This document shows positions 51,631 to 58,659 of a stretch of 64,000 bases of DNA, piece after piece. Made by a program: the position numbers and the translations under genes. Under the pieces are notes generated by a model. That model was not told the origin of the DNA. It made no database searches and saw only the letters and a program-made list of their open reading frames with translations. How positions within the stretch are numbered: position 1 is the first letter of the stretch; each line of letters starts with the position of its first letter. The stretch is taken from assembly GCA_964587105.1 (NCBI GenBank), contig CAZPKG010000013.1, positions 1 through 64,000 of the forward strand, given 5' to 3'. The DNA is from JABWCQ01 sp964587105. GTDB taxonomy: Bacteria > Electryoneota > RPQS01.

Positions 51631-51707
51631 GGGCGACTAGCTCAGCTGGTTAGAGCGCTGGTCTCACATACCAGAGGTCACAGGTTCAATTCCTGTGTCG
51701 CCCACCA
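51631..51707 (+). tRNA. tRNA-Val (anticodon CAC)
   Basis: A complete cloverleaf of 77 bases including the encoded CCA. The acceptor stem is GGGCGAC/GTCGCCC and the D arm starts at GCTCAGCTGG. The anticodon stem is CTGGT/ACCAG (51658-51662, 51670-51674) with loop CTCACAT, so the anticodon is CAC (51665-51667) with U33 in place, reading GUG. The T arm is CACAG-GTTCAAT-type with CTGTG. It lies between the two heptose genes with no promoter or terminator of its own, and its last base is the A of the next start codon. Confidence 0.97.
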
Positions 51708-52195
51708 TGACTGAAACGGGAAGCGCAATAAAAGGACTCCTAACACGCCGTGAAGCGGCGGCGCGTTGCTATTTGGAGCGATTGCGCAAGGGTGAAGCCG
51801 TGTTCACGAACGGTGTCTTTGACATTTTGCACCGAGGGCACGTCGAGTATTTAGGTGAAGCGCGCAAACTGGGCGATCTTTTGATTGTGGGGCTCAATTC
51901 AGATGAATCAACACGTCGATTAAAGGGCCCCTCAAGGCCGCTGAACGGAGAACTTGACCGTGCTTCTGTGCTGCTGGCACTTCGTGCCGTAGATGCCGTC
52001 GTCGTGTTTGAAGAGGATACTCCTGAGGAGTTAATTCGCGAAATCAAGCCGTCGATTCTCGTTAAAGGCGGCGACTATCAGATTTCACAGATTGCCGGCG
52101 CAAAATTTGTGCAGTCCATCGGCGGCAAGGTTCTGACGATTCCGTTTCGAGATGGTTATTCAACGACGTCCGTGATTAAGCGTGCTGTGGATTGA
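51707..52195 (+). CDS. rfaE2: D-glycero-beta-D-manno-heptose-1-phosphate adenylyltransferase (HldE transferase half)
   Basis: Makes ADP-heptose from ATP and heptose-1-phosphate for the LPS core. The 162-residue nucleotidyltransferase has VFTNGVFDILHRGHVEYL (HxGH motif, about residues 29-46), LNSDESTRRLKGPSRPLN, LVKGGDY and the ending RDGYSTTSVIKRAV. The only canonical start codon before the conserved region is ATG 51707, whose A is the last base of tRNA-Val. No ribosome site precedes it, since the T arm occupies that place. Translation must therefore use the unprocessed message or a leaderless or unusual start. Confidence 0.95.
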   Translation: MTETGSAIKGLLTRREAAARCYLERLRKGEAVFTNGVFDILHRGHVEYLGEARKLGDLLIVGLNSDESTRRLKGPSRPLNGELDRASVLLALRAVDAVVVFEEDTPEELIREIKPSILVKGGDYQISQIAGAKFVQSIGGKVLTIPFRDGYSTTSVIKRAVD

Positions 52196-52207
52196 GGGCT
52201 GTAGTCT

Positions 52208-53527
52208 GTGTTTGATGATCTGACATCGAAATTAGACCAAGTATTTCGCAATCTCCGCGGCGTCGGCAAGATTTCGGAATCGAACATCCGCGACGGTTTG
52301 ACGGATGTTCGCCGCGCTCTTTTGGAAGCGGACGTAAACCTTCAGGTCGCGCGAGATTTTCTTGCTCGTGTTGAACAGAAGGCGCTTGGGCAAGAGGTGT
52401 TGAAATCACTGCAGCCCGCTCAGCTCTTTGTAAAAATTGTCCACGACGAATTGGTCGTGCTGTTGGGCGAAAAGGAAGCCCGGCTAAATACAGGAAAGAA
52501 GCCGCCAACTGTGATCATGGTAGTTGGCTTGCAGGGTTCCGGTAAGACCACGTTTTGTGCAAAGCTTGCCCGACATTTTAAGGCAAAAGGTCGTCGTCCG
52601 CTACTGATTGCCGCCGACTTGCAGAGACCTGCCGCGCAGGATCAGTTGCAGGTTTTGGGTGAGTCAATCGGCGTAAATGTTTTTCGTGGTGAAAGCAAGA
52701 ATCCTGTTGAGGTATGCGAAGCGGGGCTTAGGCACGCCCGCAAGATTAGCCTCGATCCTGTGATTCTTGATACAGCCGGTCGTCTGCACGTAGATGACGA
52801 TTTGATGAACGAACTTGAACGAGTTCGCAGCGCCACGGAACCTGCTGAAATTCTGTTTGTAGCCGATGGCATGACCGGACAGGACGCGGTAAATTCCGCC
52901 AAAGCGTTCTATGACAGACTGAATTTCACCGGCGCAGTGCTGACCAAGATGGACGGCGACACGCGCGGTGGAGCGGCGCTTTCGATCCGCGCGATCACAA
53001 ACGCGCCGATTAAATTCTTGTCGGTTGGCGAAAAGCTTGATCAACTTGAGCCGTTTCACCCGGACCGCGTTGCTGGAAGAATCCTTGGACGGGGCGATAT
53101 CGTTACGCTCGTAGAGCGCGCGCAAGCAACGTTTGATGAGGACAAGGCTGCCGAACTTGAGGCCAAGCTTCGCAAGGCTGAGTTTACACTTTCAGATTTT
53201 CTTGAGCAGCTGAGGCAGCTTAAGAAAATGGGATCTTTGACTGAGTTGCTGGGAATGATCCCCGGAATGAGTCAAAAGATGAAGAACGTACAAGTGGATG
53301 AGCGCGCATTGAAACACACGGAAGCGCTTATTCTGTCGATGACGCCGTTTGAGCGTGATCGACCGCAGGTCTTGAATGCCAGCAGACGCAAGCGCATTGC
53401 AGCGGGCGCCGGACTTAGCGTCCAGCATTTGAATCGGATGATTCAACAATATGAGCAGATGGTTCAGATGATGAAGCAACTGCGAAAAGCCGGACCGGGC
53501 CAGATCAAGCGCGTCTTCGGCCGTTAG
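52208..53527 (+). CDS. ffh: Signal recognition particle protein Ffh
   Basis: GTPase that targets nascent membrane proteins with 4.5S RNA. The 439-residue protein has an N domain, the G domain with VGLQGSGKTTFCAKLARHFK (about residues 105-124), DTAGRLHVDDDLMNEL (about 188), LTKMDGDTRGGAALSI (about 244), and a C-terminal M domain with Met-rich helices (MGSLTELLGMIPGMSQKMKN, IQQYEQMVQMMKQL). The start is GTG at 52208. It precedes rpsP, as in many bacteria. Confidence 0.98.
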   Translation: MFDDLTSKLDQVFRNLRGVGKISESNIRDGLTDVRRALLEADVNLQVARDFLARVEQKALGQEVLKSLQPAQLFVKIVHDELVVLLGEKEARLNTGKKPPTVIMVVGLQGSGKTTFCAKLARHFKAKGRRPLLIAADLQRPAAQDQLQVLGESIGVNVFRGESKNPVEVCEAGLRHARKISLDPVILDTAGRLHVDDDLMNELERVRSATEPAEILFVADGMTGQDAVNSAKAFYDRLNFTGAVLTKMDGDTRGGAALSIRAITNAPIKFLSVGEKLDQLEPFHPDRVAGRILGRGDIVTLVERAQATFDEDKAAELEAKLRKAEFTLSDFLEQLRQLKKMGSLTELLGMIPGMSQKMKNVQVDERALKHTEALILSMTPFERDRPQVLNASRRKRIAAGAGLSVQHLNRMIQQYEQMVQMMKQLRKAGPGQIKRVFGR

Positions 53528-53566
53528 CATGAGTTAACAAATTAGCAATACAACAGGAACACAACC

Positions 53567-54094
53567 TTGGCAGTTCGCATTCGCTTAACCCGCGCAGGAC
53601 GCAAGAAAATACCTTGCTTCCGCATCGTGGTGATGGACAGCCGCAAGCGTCGTGATGGCGCGTATTTGGATCAGCTTGGCGTCTATTATCCGTCTCAGCA
53701 ACCGGCAGTTCTGGAAGTGTCGGCGCAGAAAGCCCTTGAGTGGCTGCGCAAAGGTGCGCAACCCTCGGACACCGTTCGCAGTTTGCTATCACGCGAAGGT
53801 GTGATGATTCAATTTGACTTGCTGAAGCGAGGTGCGACCGCCGAGCAAGCAGCAGCGGAAGGTGCGCGCATCAAGAGCGCGGCGCTCTCACGCGCTCAAA
53901 CGAAGCTTGCAACGGCCGCTGATAAGAAGAAGGCCAAGGAACTTGAGCTTGCCCGCGCGGCGGAAGCTGCAAAGGTTGCTGCTGAGGCTGCCGCCGCCAA
54001 GGCCGCTGCCGAGGCCGCCGCTGCAAAGGCTGCCTCTGATGCTGAAGCCGCCGCCGCCGAAGCTGCCGGCGCAGGTGAGGCAGCCAGCGAATAA
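53567..54094 (+). CDS. rpsP: 30S ribosomal protein S16 with Ala-rich tail
   Basis: S16 is needed for 30S assembly. The first 80-85 residues match the family: AVRIRLTRAGRKKIPCFRIV (about residues 2-21), the strand DQLGVYYP and RKGAQPSDTVRSLLSREGV. The next about 90 residues are a charged, then almost pure Ala/Lys/Glu helix (AAKVAAEAAAAKAAAEAAAA region, about 130-150), so the protein is 175 residues against a usual 80-90. The start is TTG at 53567, since family members begin MAVxIRL and AGGA lies 8 bases upstream. Confidence 0.97.
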   Translation: MAVRIRLTRAGRKKIPCFRIVVMDSRKRRDGAYLDQLGVYYPSQQPAVLEVSAQKALEWLRKGAQPSDTVRSLLSREGVMIQFDLLKRGATAEQAAAEGARIKSAALSRAQTKLATAADKKKAKELELARAAEAAKVAAEAAAAKAAAEAAAAKAASDAEAAAAEAAGAGEAASE

Positions 54095-54156
54095 GTTTGT
54101 CTTAGTTTTTCGTCGCCCCTTTGGTTATTCACTTACAATAGACGAGCGAGAGTGAG

Positions 54157-54459
54157 ATGGAAGACTTCATCAGCTTTATCGTCAAACACCTTGTCGAGAA
54201 ACCTGAATCCGTTCGGATTGAGACGATCAAGGAAGAGAATGGGCGGATACTCTACAAGTTATATGTAGGGCAGGGTGACTTGGGTCAAGTCATCGGGAAA
54301 GAGGGAAGGACCGCACGATCTTTGAGAACACTTGTGTTTGCGGCGGCGGCTCGTCGCGGCATTCGAGCAGGTTTTGAGATCATCGATCCAGCTTTGCCCC
54401 CCAGAAGCGCTGAACCTCCGGCTTGGAGTGCGATGGATAGTTCAGGCGAGCATGCCTGA
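54157..54459 (+). CDS. khpA: KH-domain RNA-binding protein KhpA
   Basis: A 100-residue RNA-binding protein; KhpA-type proteins bind sRNAs and rRNA and lie between rpsP and rimM in many genomes. The KH core holds the GxxG loop in GQVIGKEGRTARSLRTLV (about residues 45-62). About 20 residues after the core (PALPPRSAEPPAWSAMD) are Pro/Ala-rich and not part of the usual 75-80-residue protein. Its stop overlaps the rimM ATG by 8 bases. Confidence 0.95.
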   Translation: MEDFISFIVKHLVEKPESVRIETIKEENGRILYKLYVGQGDLGQVIGKEGRTARSLRTLVFAAAARRGIRAGFEIIDPALPPRSAEPPAWSAMDSSGEHA

Positions 54460-55012
54460 TACGCACTCCTCGATGGAACGGGTGGTTATTGGCATCGTAG
54501 TCGGGTCTCATGGACTTCAGGGTACGTTGAAGATTGATCCACGTACTGATTTCCCGGAGCGATATGAAGCGTTGAAAACGTGTTATCTGTGCCGTGGTGA
54601 GGATGCGCAAGTCGTCAAGATAAAACGCTGCAAGTTTGCTCCACGCGGAATATTACTGACGCTGGAAGGCACCAAAACGCGCGACGAAGCAGATAAACTT
54701 CGCGGAGCCACGATCGAAGTCCCGTTGTCAGAGCGTTGGACTTTACCTGCCGATTTCTACTATGTAAGCGACCTAATCGGTTGCCAAGCCGTGGATGAAT
54801 CGGGCAATGTTTTGGGTGAGATTGAACAGGTTATTCGCGGCAGCCAGGATATTTTGTCGATTAGGTCGGCACATGGCGAAATTCTGGTGCCGTTTGTCGA
54901 TGAATGGGTGGGAAAAACGGATGTGGTTGCGCGAATTGTTGTCATCAAACGTGCGGCTGAGTTGATTGCCGCTGAAGAGATTCCACCGGCGCTGGGCGAA
55001 AGTGATCATTGA
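54452..55012 (+). CDS. rimM: Ribosome maturation factor RimM
   Basis: Binds S19 and aids 30S head maturation. The 186-residue protein has the N-terminal RimM domain VVIGIVVGSHGLQGTLKIDP (about residues 10-29) and the PRC-barrel C-terminal domain with FYYVSDLIGCQAVDE and ILVPFVDEWV. I use ATG 54452 (AGGCGAG just before it); ATG 54473, giving MERVVIG, is the alternative. An open frame reaching back into khpA is a shadow. It overlaps trmD by 11 bases. Confidence 0.96.
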   Translation: MPDTHSSMERVVIGIVVGSHGLQGTLKIDPRTDFPERYEALKTCYLCRGEDAQVVKIKRCKFAPRGILLTLEGTKTRDEADKLRGATIEVPLSERWTLPADFYYVSDLIGCQAVDESGNVLGEIEQVIRGSQDILSIRSAHGEILVPFVDEWVGKTDVVARIVVIKRAAELIAAEEIPPALGESDH

Positions 55013-55709
55013 CATCTTGACAGGTTTCCCGGAGCTTTTGAGCGGGCCGCTGAATGAATCCATCGTCGCGCGCGCGTTGATCGAGCAAAAGGTTGAAATT
55101 TGGGCGCACGATGTTCGGCACTACACGTCTGACCGTCACGGGAAGATTGACGACATTCCGTACGGCGGCGGCGCGGGGATGATTATGATGGCGCAGCCAA
55201 TCTTTGCAAGCCTTGACGCTGTGAAGAAGTATCGCGCGCCGCTTGAAAAAGCGCGCAAGATATTCATGACTCCGCAGGGCAAGAAGCTGAATCAAGAATT
55301 GGTGGACGAAATTGCGCGCGAAGAGTGGCTGGTTGTTTTGTGCGGCCACTATAAAGATGTTGATGCTCGCGTTTTCTTGCGCGACGAGTGGGAAGAAATT
55401 TCGATCGGAGATTTCGTCGTCAGCGGCGGCGAGCTACCTGCAGCGCTTTTAGTGGACGCAGTGGTAAGACGTTTGCCCGGTGTTCTCGGCGACGAAGAAT
55501 CAGCCAACAGCGACAGTTTTGCTCAAGGCGATTTGGACACGCCTTACTATACAAAACCTGAAGTGATTGAAGGTTTGCAGGTACCCGAGGTGTTACTGTC
55601 CGGGCACCATGCCAAGATCGAAGAGTGGCGGCGATCGCAGCGAAAATTGCGAACGGAACAGCGTCGCCCTGATCTTCTGAACAACGATAACAAGAAAAAA
55701 TCTACATAG
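55002..55709 (+). CDS. trmD: tRNA (guanine-N1)-methyltransferase
   Basis: Methylates G37 next to the anticodon of tRNAs reading CNN codons, preventing frameshifts. The 235-residue SPOUT-fold enzyme has IIDILTGFPELLSGPLNESI (about residues 2-21), GKIDDIPYGGGAGMIMMAQP (about 46-65), ISIGDFVVSGGELPAALLVD (about 131-150, the trefoil knot) and LLSGHHAKIEEWR. I choose GTG 55002 because family members begin MxIDILT; the open frame extends 36 bases further into rimM. rplS follows after 8 bases. Confidence 0.97.
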   Translation: MIIDILTGFPELLSGPLNESIVARALIEQKVEIWAHDVRHYTSDRHGKIDDIPYGGGAGMIMMAQPIFASLDAVKKYRAPLEKARKIFMTPQGKKLNQELVDEIAREEWLVVLCGHYKDVDARVFLRDEWEEISIGDFVVSGGELPAALLVDAVVRRLPGVLGDEESANSDSFAQGDLDTPYYTKPEVIEGLQVPEVLLSGHHAKIEEWRRSQRKLRTEQRRPDLLNNDNKKKST

Positions 55710-55717
55710 AGGCTATC

Positions 55718-56092
55718 ATGAACCGCATCGCGAATTGGACCATGGACGATCTTCGGCAGGACATCCCGAGCTTTGTGCCGGGTGACACGCTGAACGTCAG
55801 CGTCCGCGTGATTGAAGGCGACAAAGAGCGCATTCAGGCGTTTCAAGGCGTTTGCATTGCCCGCCACGGCGGCGGGTTGGACGAGACTTTCACGGTGAGA
55901 AAATTGTCGATGGGAGTCGGAGTCGAGCGCGTTTTCCCGTTGCATTCGCCGCGCATTGCAAAGATTGAAGTAACTCGCCGTGGCCGCGTACGTCGCGCCA
56001 AGCTGACATATTTGCGCGGTCTTACCGGCAAGAAGTCGCGCATACGTGAAAAGGCGCGCGTCTTGGTTGTTGAAGATAAGGCGACTGCATAG
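55718..56092 (+). CDS. rplS: 50S ribosomal protein L19
   Basis: A 124-residue protein at the subunit interface. It carries DIPSFVPGDTLNVSVRVIEG (about residues 11-30), RIQAFQGVCIARHGGGLDET, GVGVERVFPLHSPRIAKIEV and RRAKLTYLRGLTGKKSRIRE. It ends the rpsP-khpA-rimM-trmD-rplS set. No terminator was found between it and the cobalamin riboswitch 24 bases downstream, so the ribosomal transcript may run into that locus. Confidence 0.98.
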   Translation: MNRIANWTMDDLRQDIPSFVPGDTLNVSVRVIEGDKERIQAFQGVCIARHGGGLDETFTVRKLSMGVGVERVFPLHSPRIAKIEVTRRGRVRRAKLTYLRGLTGKKSRIREKARVLVVEDKATA

Positions 56093-56115
56093 CCTTTCTG
56101 CTTGAGTTCGGAATA

Positions 56116-56230
56116 GGGCCTCAGGTGTCCGCCTTCGGGCGGAAGAATAGGGAAGACGGTGAGAATCCGTCGCTGTCCCGCAACTGTGATGGAGCGTTAG
56201 CTCTTAGCCAGGAGACCTGCCTGTGGCTTT
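56116..56230 (+). promoter_or_regulatory. Cobalamin (B12) riboswitch aptamer
   Basis: The conserved core is easy to read: AGGTG at the 5' arm (56123-56127), AATAGGGAAGACGGTGAGAA at 56146-56165 with CCG after it, the CTGTCCCGCAACTGT block (56173-56187), and the B12-box stretch AGCCAGGAGACCTGCC (56206-56221). The end stem CAGGT (56122-56126) pairs with ACCTG (56215-56219). It precedes the ECF S-component gene. B12 bound to this aptamer should lower expression of the four downstream genes. Confidence 0.95.
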
Positions 56231-56260
56231 CACCACCCTTCGGAGACAAGGAAATTGGTG
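56231..56260 (+). promoter_or_regulatory. Riboswitch expression platform hiding the ribosome site
   Basis: CACCA (56231-56235) and CCTT (56237-56240) can pair with TGGTG (56256-56260) and AAGG (56248-56251), with loop CGGAGAC. The hairpin would cover both the AAGGA ribosome site and the GTG start at 56258, so control is probably at translation start rather than by termination. Confidence 0.6.
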
Positions 56261-56848
56261 GAGGCTCTTCGCGCAGTCGAAGAGAACAAAATGGAACCAT
56301 CCGGCGGCTTTTCCAGCCCGCCTTTGTTGCTGACGCGCTCTGCAGCATTTGTCGCAGTCGGTATTGCGCTCGGCTATTTGTTAGCCCCTGTCCCAAACGT
56401 TGAGTTGGTAACCGCGACATGCTTCTGCGCGGGTTACTTGCTCGGAGTTGGTGCGGGGGTTTTGTGTTCTCTACTGATTGAGTCGTTGTTTGCAGGCTTC
56501 CATCCAATGGGAAGCTCAATGGGGTTAATGCTTTTGTCGCAGTGTCTTGGTATGACCGGCGTCAGTGTACTGGGCTCGCTTTGCCGACCTTTGTCGATCC
56601 GCAGATCTCAGACAATGCGCGTTGCTCTGATAACACTGTTTGGGTTCCTCGGCACACTTTGGTTTGATTTCTTGACTAACCTGGCTTTCCCTGTGACGGC
56701 CGGGTTTTCTTTTGAGCAGACCCTGGCTTCATTCGCACTTGCGTTGCCTTTTACCGCGATTCATCTGATCTCGAATACTCTGGTGTTTCTACTTGTTGTC
56801 TCGCCTTTACTCCCCAAGTTGATATCAATTATCGAGAATCCAACGTGA
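56258..56848 (+). CDS. ECF transporter S component, probable corrinoid uptake
   Basis: A 196-residue integral membrane protein with about six hydrophobic segments (SAAFVAVGIALGYLLAPV, then FCAGYLLGVGAGVLCSLLIE, then GVSVLGSLCRPL, then LFGFLGTLWFDFLTNLAF, then the last span LVFLLVVSPLLPKL). The pattern, with HPMGS and the FDFLTNL motif, fits the substrate-binding S component of energy-coupling-factor transporters. It needs EcfA/A'/T encoded elsewhere. The B12 riboswitch directly upstream makes cobalamin or a cobalamin precursor the likely substrate. I start at GTG 56258 (AAGGA 5 bases before it); ATG 56291 is the alternative. It overlaps the next gene by 4 bases. Confidence 0.82.
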   Translation: MEALRAVEENKMEPSGGFSSPPLLLTRSAAFVAVGIALGYLLAPVPNVELVTATCFCAGYLLGVGAGVLCSLLIESLFAGFHPMGSSMGLMLLSQCLGMTGVSVLGSLCRPLSIRRSQTMRVALITLFGFLGTLWFDFLTNLAFPVTAGFSFEQTLASFALALPFTAIHLISNTLVFLLVVSPLLPKLISIIENPT

Positions 56849-58659
56849 TTCGAAAATTCTACAGACTTCTTCTTGCAAGCATACTGTTTCCGTGCCTGCT
56901 AATAGCCCAAGAGCTGACCTACGAACGGATGTCCGTGTATGCCTACGAAGACATGAGCGATTGGCTGCGCAGATTCCCCGGAATGTACCCAATGGATTAT
57001 GGCGTAGCGGGCGTGCCGGTTGTGATTCGGCCGTGGGGATTCAACCCATGGAACGTGGGTGTAGAACGTGACGGCATCCCGTGGAACAGAGTGAGCGACG
57101 GACTTTACGATTCAAATTTGGATTCGCCCGAAGAAATGAGTTCAGTCGCCTACGCGCTTGACGGAATTGATCCGCTCGGGACGATTCGCTTTAAGACGCG
57201 CTCGTTGCCGAATGACTCCGCGACAACCGAGGTTAGACTACGCGAAGGCTACTATGGATTCGGACGAGTGGATTTCGCTCACGCTCAGAAATTCTCAAAT
57301 CGAGTGTCCGCAGAAGGCAGAGGTAGGTTGTTTTGGTACGACGGCTTGCGTTCTTCAGGAAGTCAAACCTACAGCAAGGCGAGATTCTATTCGTTGAGTG
57401 GCAAACTGAACGTTGCCATAAATAACCAATGGAACAGCAAATTTGAGTACGGAGGAACAAACGTTGACGCGCAGTCGCCCGTTCCCGCGGTTATAGATTC
57501 GGTTCCAGTCAGGCCACAGATATACAGTGAGCGGGAGTTTGGAACCGCCCGTCTTGAGATGCGCGCCGAGCACGTGGAGTTCGATTTTGGCTTCCATGCC
57601 CGTCAAGATCGTGAGACGCGTGACGGAGCACGCACAAAGCTTTTTGGTCTGCGCGAGAGCTTCTGGTATGGATTCGCCGAGGGTAGGATAGTTAATAACA
57701 AAGGTGAAATTGGGGGAAAACTCTCGGGCGAGAGTGCAAGATTCTCATTTCCGGAAAATGATGGAGGCAAGGAAAATGCGATTTCACTTGAAGGGAATGC
57801 GCGCTACCAAACTCAGTTTGCACTCGTCAGTGCCAATGCACTTGTTCGCAGAGTGTTGGAGAATGGTTTTGATGTGTCAAACAACTCGTCGCAGAGCGCG
57901 ATTTCAGGTGCAATAGAAAGCAATAGAATTTGTTGGTTTGCTGTAAAGGCTGACGGCTCAATTGGTACGACAATGACGCCACAATTCTGGCGGCATTCAA
58001 CTTTCAATGTGCAGTCTCGTTCATTGCTTGTGTCAGACGACTTCGCTGCTTCCACATACTACGCCGGACCTTGGAACGGGTTTGAAGCATCGCGAGACTT
58101 CAGTTCAAATGTTGGAACAATAGGCGCGGGTTTGGATTGGCAGAAAGGCAGCGGGACCGCATCGCTTGTGTGGCGAAGTGCGCGAGCGGATCAGGTAAGA
58201 TTCATCACTGAAAACGATACAACTTATCTTTATTCTGATGCTTCCTACTCAGATGAATGGCGTGGCCCTGTGTTCAATTGCGATATTCCGATGACGAAAC
58301 ACTTGCGAATGCAATCGTGGACAACAGTTCAGTGTGATAACAACGAAGTTAGCCGCGCAATTGACACTCGATCCTTTACACGTTTGATCTATTCGCAGGA
58401 TTTCTTCAAGTCGCCGCTGCACGTTGATTCCTATCTTGCCTATGAATTGATCGGTCGTCACCGAGCAGAATCGGACAATGGTTCAAAAGTTCTTGGTCCT
58501 GCGCATCTAGTGCATTTCAGGATCGAAGGCACCATTGAGGGTGTCACATTGATATGGGGCACCGAAAACCTCACTGGACAGCACTACGAATATCTGCCGG
58601 GCTACATGCTTATTCGCAAAGAAGAATACTTTGGATTGAAGTGGACTCTCAAGTTATGA
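56845..58659 (+). CDS. Plug-barrel outer-membrane protein of the B12-regulated locus
   Basis: A 604-residue protein with a signal peptide (LLLASILFPCLLIAQ), a short plug-like domain (about residues 25-135: MSDWLRRFPGMYPMDYGVAG, then VVIRPWGFNPWNVGVERDGI, typical of TonB-dependent receptor plugs), and a beta-barrel to the end (LKWTLKL). A classic TonB box is not visible after the signal peptide, and the chain is short for a receptor. It overlaps the ECF S gene and the next receptor by 4 bases each. It may be a partner porin or a second receptor for corrinoids; the exact substrate is inferred only from the riboswitch. Confidence 0.7.
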   Translation: MIRKFYRLLLASILFPCLLIAQELTYERMSVYAYEDMSDWLRRFPGMYPMDYGVAGVPVVIRPWGFNPWNVGVERDGIPWNRVSDGLYDSNLDSPEEMSSVAYALDGIDPLGTIRFKTRSLPNDSATTEVRLREGYYGFGRVDFAHAQKFSNRVSAEGRGRLFWYDGLRSSGSQTYSKARFYSLSGKLNVAINNQWNSKFEYGGTNVDAQSPVPAVIDSVPVRPQIYSEREFGTARLEMRAEHVEFDFGFHARQDRETRDGARTKLFGLRESFWYGFAEGRIVNNKGEIGGKLSGESARFSFPENDGGKENAISLEGNARYQTQFALVSANALVRRVLENGFDVSNNSSQSAISGAIESNRICWFAVKADGSIGTTMTPQFWRHSTFNVQSRSLLVSDDFAASTYYAGPWNGFEASRDFSSNVGTIGAGLDWQKGSGTASLVWRSARADQVRFITENDTTYLYSDASYSDEWRGPVFNCDIPMTKHLRMQSWTTVQCDNNEVSRAIDTRSFTRLIYSQDFFKSPLHVDSYLAYELIGRHRAESDNGSKVLGPAHLVHFRIEGTIEGVTLIWGTENLTGQHYEYLPGYMLIRKEEYFGLKWTLKL

